This document shows positions 61,965 to 64,000 of a DNA stretch of 64,000 nt, one piece after another. A model generated the notes under the pieces. The model had not been told where the DNA came from. It was given only the letters and a program-made list of their open reading frames with translations, and made no database searches. This stretch comes from Pseudisothecium myosuroides (Eukaryota; Streptophyta; Bryopsida; Hypnales; Lembophyllaceae), in contig OX637289.1 of assembly GCA_951799445.1 (NCBI GenBank), positions 24,428,245-24,492,244 on the forward strand, read 5' to 3'. The translations under genes were made by a program, and so were the position numbers. Numbering within the stretch: the first letter of the stretch is position 1; each line of letters starts with the position of its first letter.

Positions 61965-63269
61965 ATGTGCACTTGCTGGAACGCCCTCGATGGGGCGTGG
62001 CTCGGGAGCTGCTGGTGGTCTAAGTCGAACAGTGCTTCGGGTACGGGGAATAGCTTGCGCGAGGACTCAGGTTTGGTGTTTTCTTGATTTTTCATTTTTA
62101 TTCTTATTTTGTGTGTCTTCGTTCTGCTGCTGCTGGCCATTATTTGGTGTTGTTCTGTGTTTATGTGATAGTTTTTTAATGTTAATAATTTTCTTGATTT
62201 TTTTTGGGATGAGTATGTTTTTTCTGTGCTGGTTCTTTGGATGAGTTGATATTTTTTTTGTGTTGTGTTTGAGAGTAGTAATTTAGGTTGGCAGGCATTT
62301 TTTTCGAAGTGTTGTGAGGGATGGTGTTAGGAGGAGAGGTTATGAGAAATTGATTTCTGGTTGCCGGTTGCCGATTGCCTTTTGGTTTTGTGCTGTGGTT
62401 AGGAAACAAGCAGGATCCGCTACACAGCGACGTGGCTCCCAGTCAGCAGGTGATTCTATCGATCCGGGAAGTTGGCTCAAAATCTTCAGAGGAGATACGG
62501 CAAGGAGGGAACCTGCGCATCTTTTCGTACCAGGACTTGAAGTCTGCGACACGGAATTTTCGGCCGGACAGTCTGTTAGGAGAAGGGGGTTTTGGTAGCG
62601 TATACAAAGGATGGATTGATGAACATGGAACGACAGCTGCTAAAGCGGGGACAGGGTTGACTGTGGCAGTCAAGCAACTAAATCAAGAGGGTCTGCAAGG
62701 GCACAGAGAATGGCTTGTAAGTTTTTTTCTTTTGTCTTCATTTGTCGGTGGAAAAGAATGAGCGGCGTCTGATTAGACGTGCGTGCCGGAGGTTCTATGA
62801 TTAATATTGCAGCTATACTACCATCGTATTGCTATCACCGGACGTTCCATGATTAGTCTTCTCATTTCTTGGATTCCGAATCTGACTGGGAGGACTACCC
62901 TGTTGGCTCATTTTCGGTTCCCTCTGGAATTTCACTCTGAGAATTGGATAGGTTACAGATCTTTTTTTGCGTTGTGCGGTCTTTTTATGAGACGCTCATC
63001 CCATTCAAGATTGTTTTTAAAACGGTATGTTATTAAGGTTTCTCCCAACTTCAGAGCTCTGTGATTGTCGGTACCACTTCAATTATTCTCTTCTTCTGAC
63101 TGAACTTACGTCAGCGTCATCATCATACTGCAGGCTGAAGTTAATTTTCTTGGTCAGCTTCACCATGGGAATCTTGTGAAACTCATCGGATATTGCTCAG
63201 AGGACGATCAACGTTTGTTGGTATACGAATTTATGCCCAGGGGAAGTTTGGAGAATCATCTGTTTCGAA
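61965..63269 (+). CDS. Receptor-like cytoplasmic kinase, PBL34/35/36-like (5' part, cut by window end)
   Basis: A serine/threonine kinase of the RLCK VII group, which relays signals from receptor kinases at the plasma membrane. Three exons are visible: 61965-62070, 62403-62716 and 63134-63269. They give the first 185 residues; the next intron begins at 63270 and runs past the window end. Visible kinase parts: [20 protein letters not shown] leading into the glycine loop ([12 protein letters not shown], 94-105), the ATP-binding Lys126 in VAVKQL, the alpha-C Glu142 region ([20 protein letters not shown]) and [14 protein letters not shown]. The catalytic loop and activation segment lie outside. 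The N terminus is [18 protein letters not shown]: it lacks Gly2, so N-myristoylation is not expected, but four Cys near the start could be S-acylated. The best family match is PBL34/35/36, by the long insert [16 protein letters not shown]. Confidence 0.88.
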
Positions 63270-64000
63270 GTGAGTTGATATTGATACTATTTTCTTACTG
63301 TATAATCTCAAGGAGGTGGATAAATGATTTCTATGTGAAAGAGTTTAGTGTTTACTCTAGGAAATATATTATCTATTTCACTACTAAATGTTCAGTTGGC
63401 TGGTTTCATACAGTCAGTTTTGGCTTGGGATATGCTTCTCGTTTGTCTTTTCTCGTTCATGAACCTGGTCAGTTTTCTCTCGTTTTTTCGCATGAAGCAT
63501 ATCTCGTAACTTTCCAGGTTACCTTGCGTTAGAAATGTTGGTTTTCTTGTTAATTTGAGATTCCTGCATTAGTTCTGAGATTGCAGGAAGGGAAAGACAC
63601 ATATATAGGGACTGCTTTATTTTTCTGTGCTGTATCTATGTTAAAATGCACCGTTTAGTTGATGCCTTCAGTGATCGTGAAAATCAACTTATTTCTATGG
63701 CACTTTCAGAGAATTTGAGAACGTGCATACTGTTTTTTCCTAATAATTTCCTCCGAAAGTATTTAGCATATTGATACGCCAGATTCTAATTCCCAATTTT
63801 ACATGTCAGAATATGCTGTCCCTTTTGTATTTCATGTAGAGGAAATTCTTCAATGTCTATACTACATTCTCTTCCCTAACTTTATCCAGCTAATTGTAAG
63901 ATTCCAGTCCCATAATTTTTCTACTCTGTATGCTGCTCTGAAATTCAAGCCTTGATCAAGCCTTCAGTAACGCAACGGCGATGCCTTTTTTACGTCTAGG
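63270..64000 (+). other. Intron of the kinase gene, running to the window end
   Basis: After the donor at 63270 the family sequence should continue with the catalytic part of the kinase, but none of the 731 remaining bases encodes it. A 118-residue frame that starts in exon 3 and reads through the donor is an intron read-through, not a product. The intron is thus at least 731 bp long. Confidence 0.7.

Overview
The window is nuclear DNA of a land plant. AT-rich intergenic DNA full of short DNA-transposon relics surrounds six genes of plant type with GT-AG introns. A seedless plant, most likely a moss, is suggested by the compact introns (mostly 100-500 bp) and by an intronless RAD51; the known Physcomitrium RAD51 genes are intronless. 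This placement is an inference, not a sequence match.

Layout. 1-4847: AT-rich DNA with two copies of a TTAA-flanked inverted-repeat element, then a GC-rich 5' region. 4848-24420 (+): a BIG/UBR4-type giant gene, 18 coding exons that join without a frame break into about 5190 residues, including one 6.2 kb exon. 26771-27802 (+): intronless RAD51 with a perfect palindromic E2F site about 270 bp upstream. 27803-39298: repeat-rich DNA with further copies of the TTAA family, a nested insertion stack (Tc1-like relic, then a 190 bp inverted-repeat element, then a TTAA element) and several tandem repeats. 39299-42019 (+): a plastid-targeted glyoxalase/VOC-fold protein, six exons. 43479-47713 (-): a Golgi core alpha-1,3-fucosyltransferase of the FUT11/FUT12 type, seven exons. 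49984-52435 (-): a four-exon gene for an unrecognised small Cys-rich membrane protein. 52436-61964: gene-free DNA with two more TTAA elements and other inverted repeats. 61965 to the window end (+): the 5' part of a receptor-like cytoplasmic kinase of the PBL34/35/36 (RLCK VII) type, cut by the window edge.

The genes are ordinary single-copy plant genes and do not form a pathway together. The most unusual content is the transposon family: about 0.6-1.0 kb non-coding elements with ends CCCCTAAAGG...CCTTTAGGGG, duplicating TTAA. A natural empty site for one copy lies about 0.9 kb from the filled site, which shows the TTAA duplication directly. That is the signature of the piggyBac superfamily, which is not among the usual plant DNA-transposon groups. 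No transposase for it is visible in the window.
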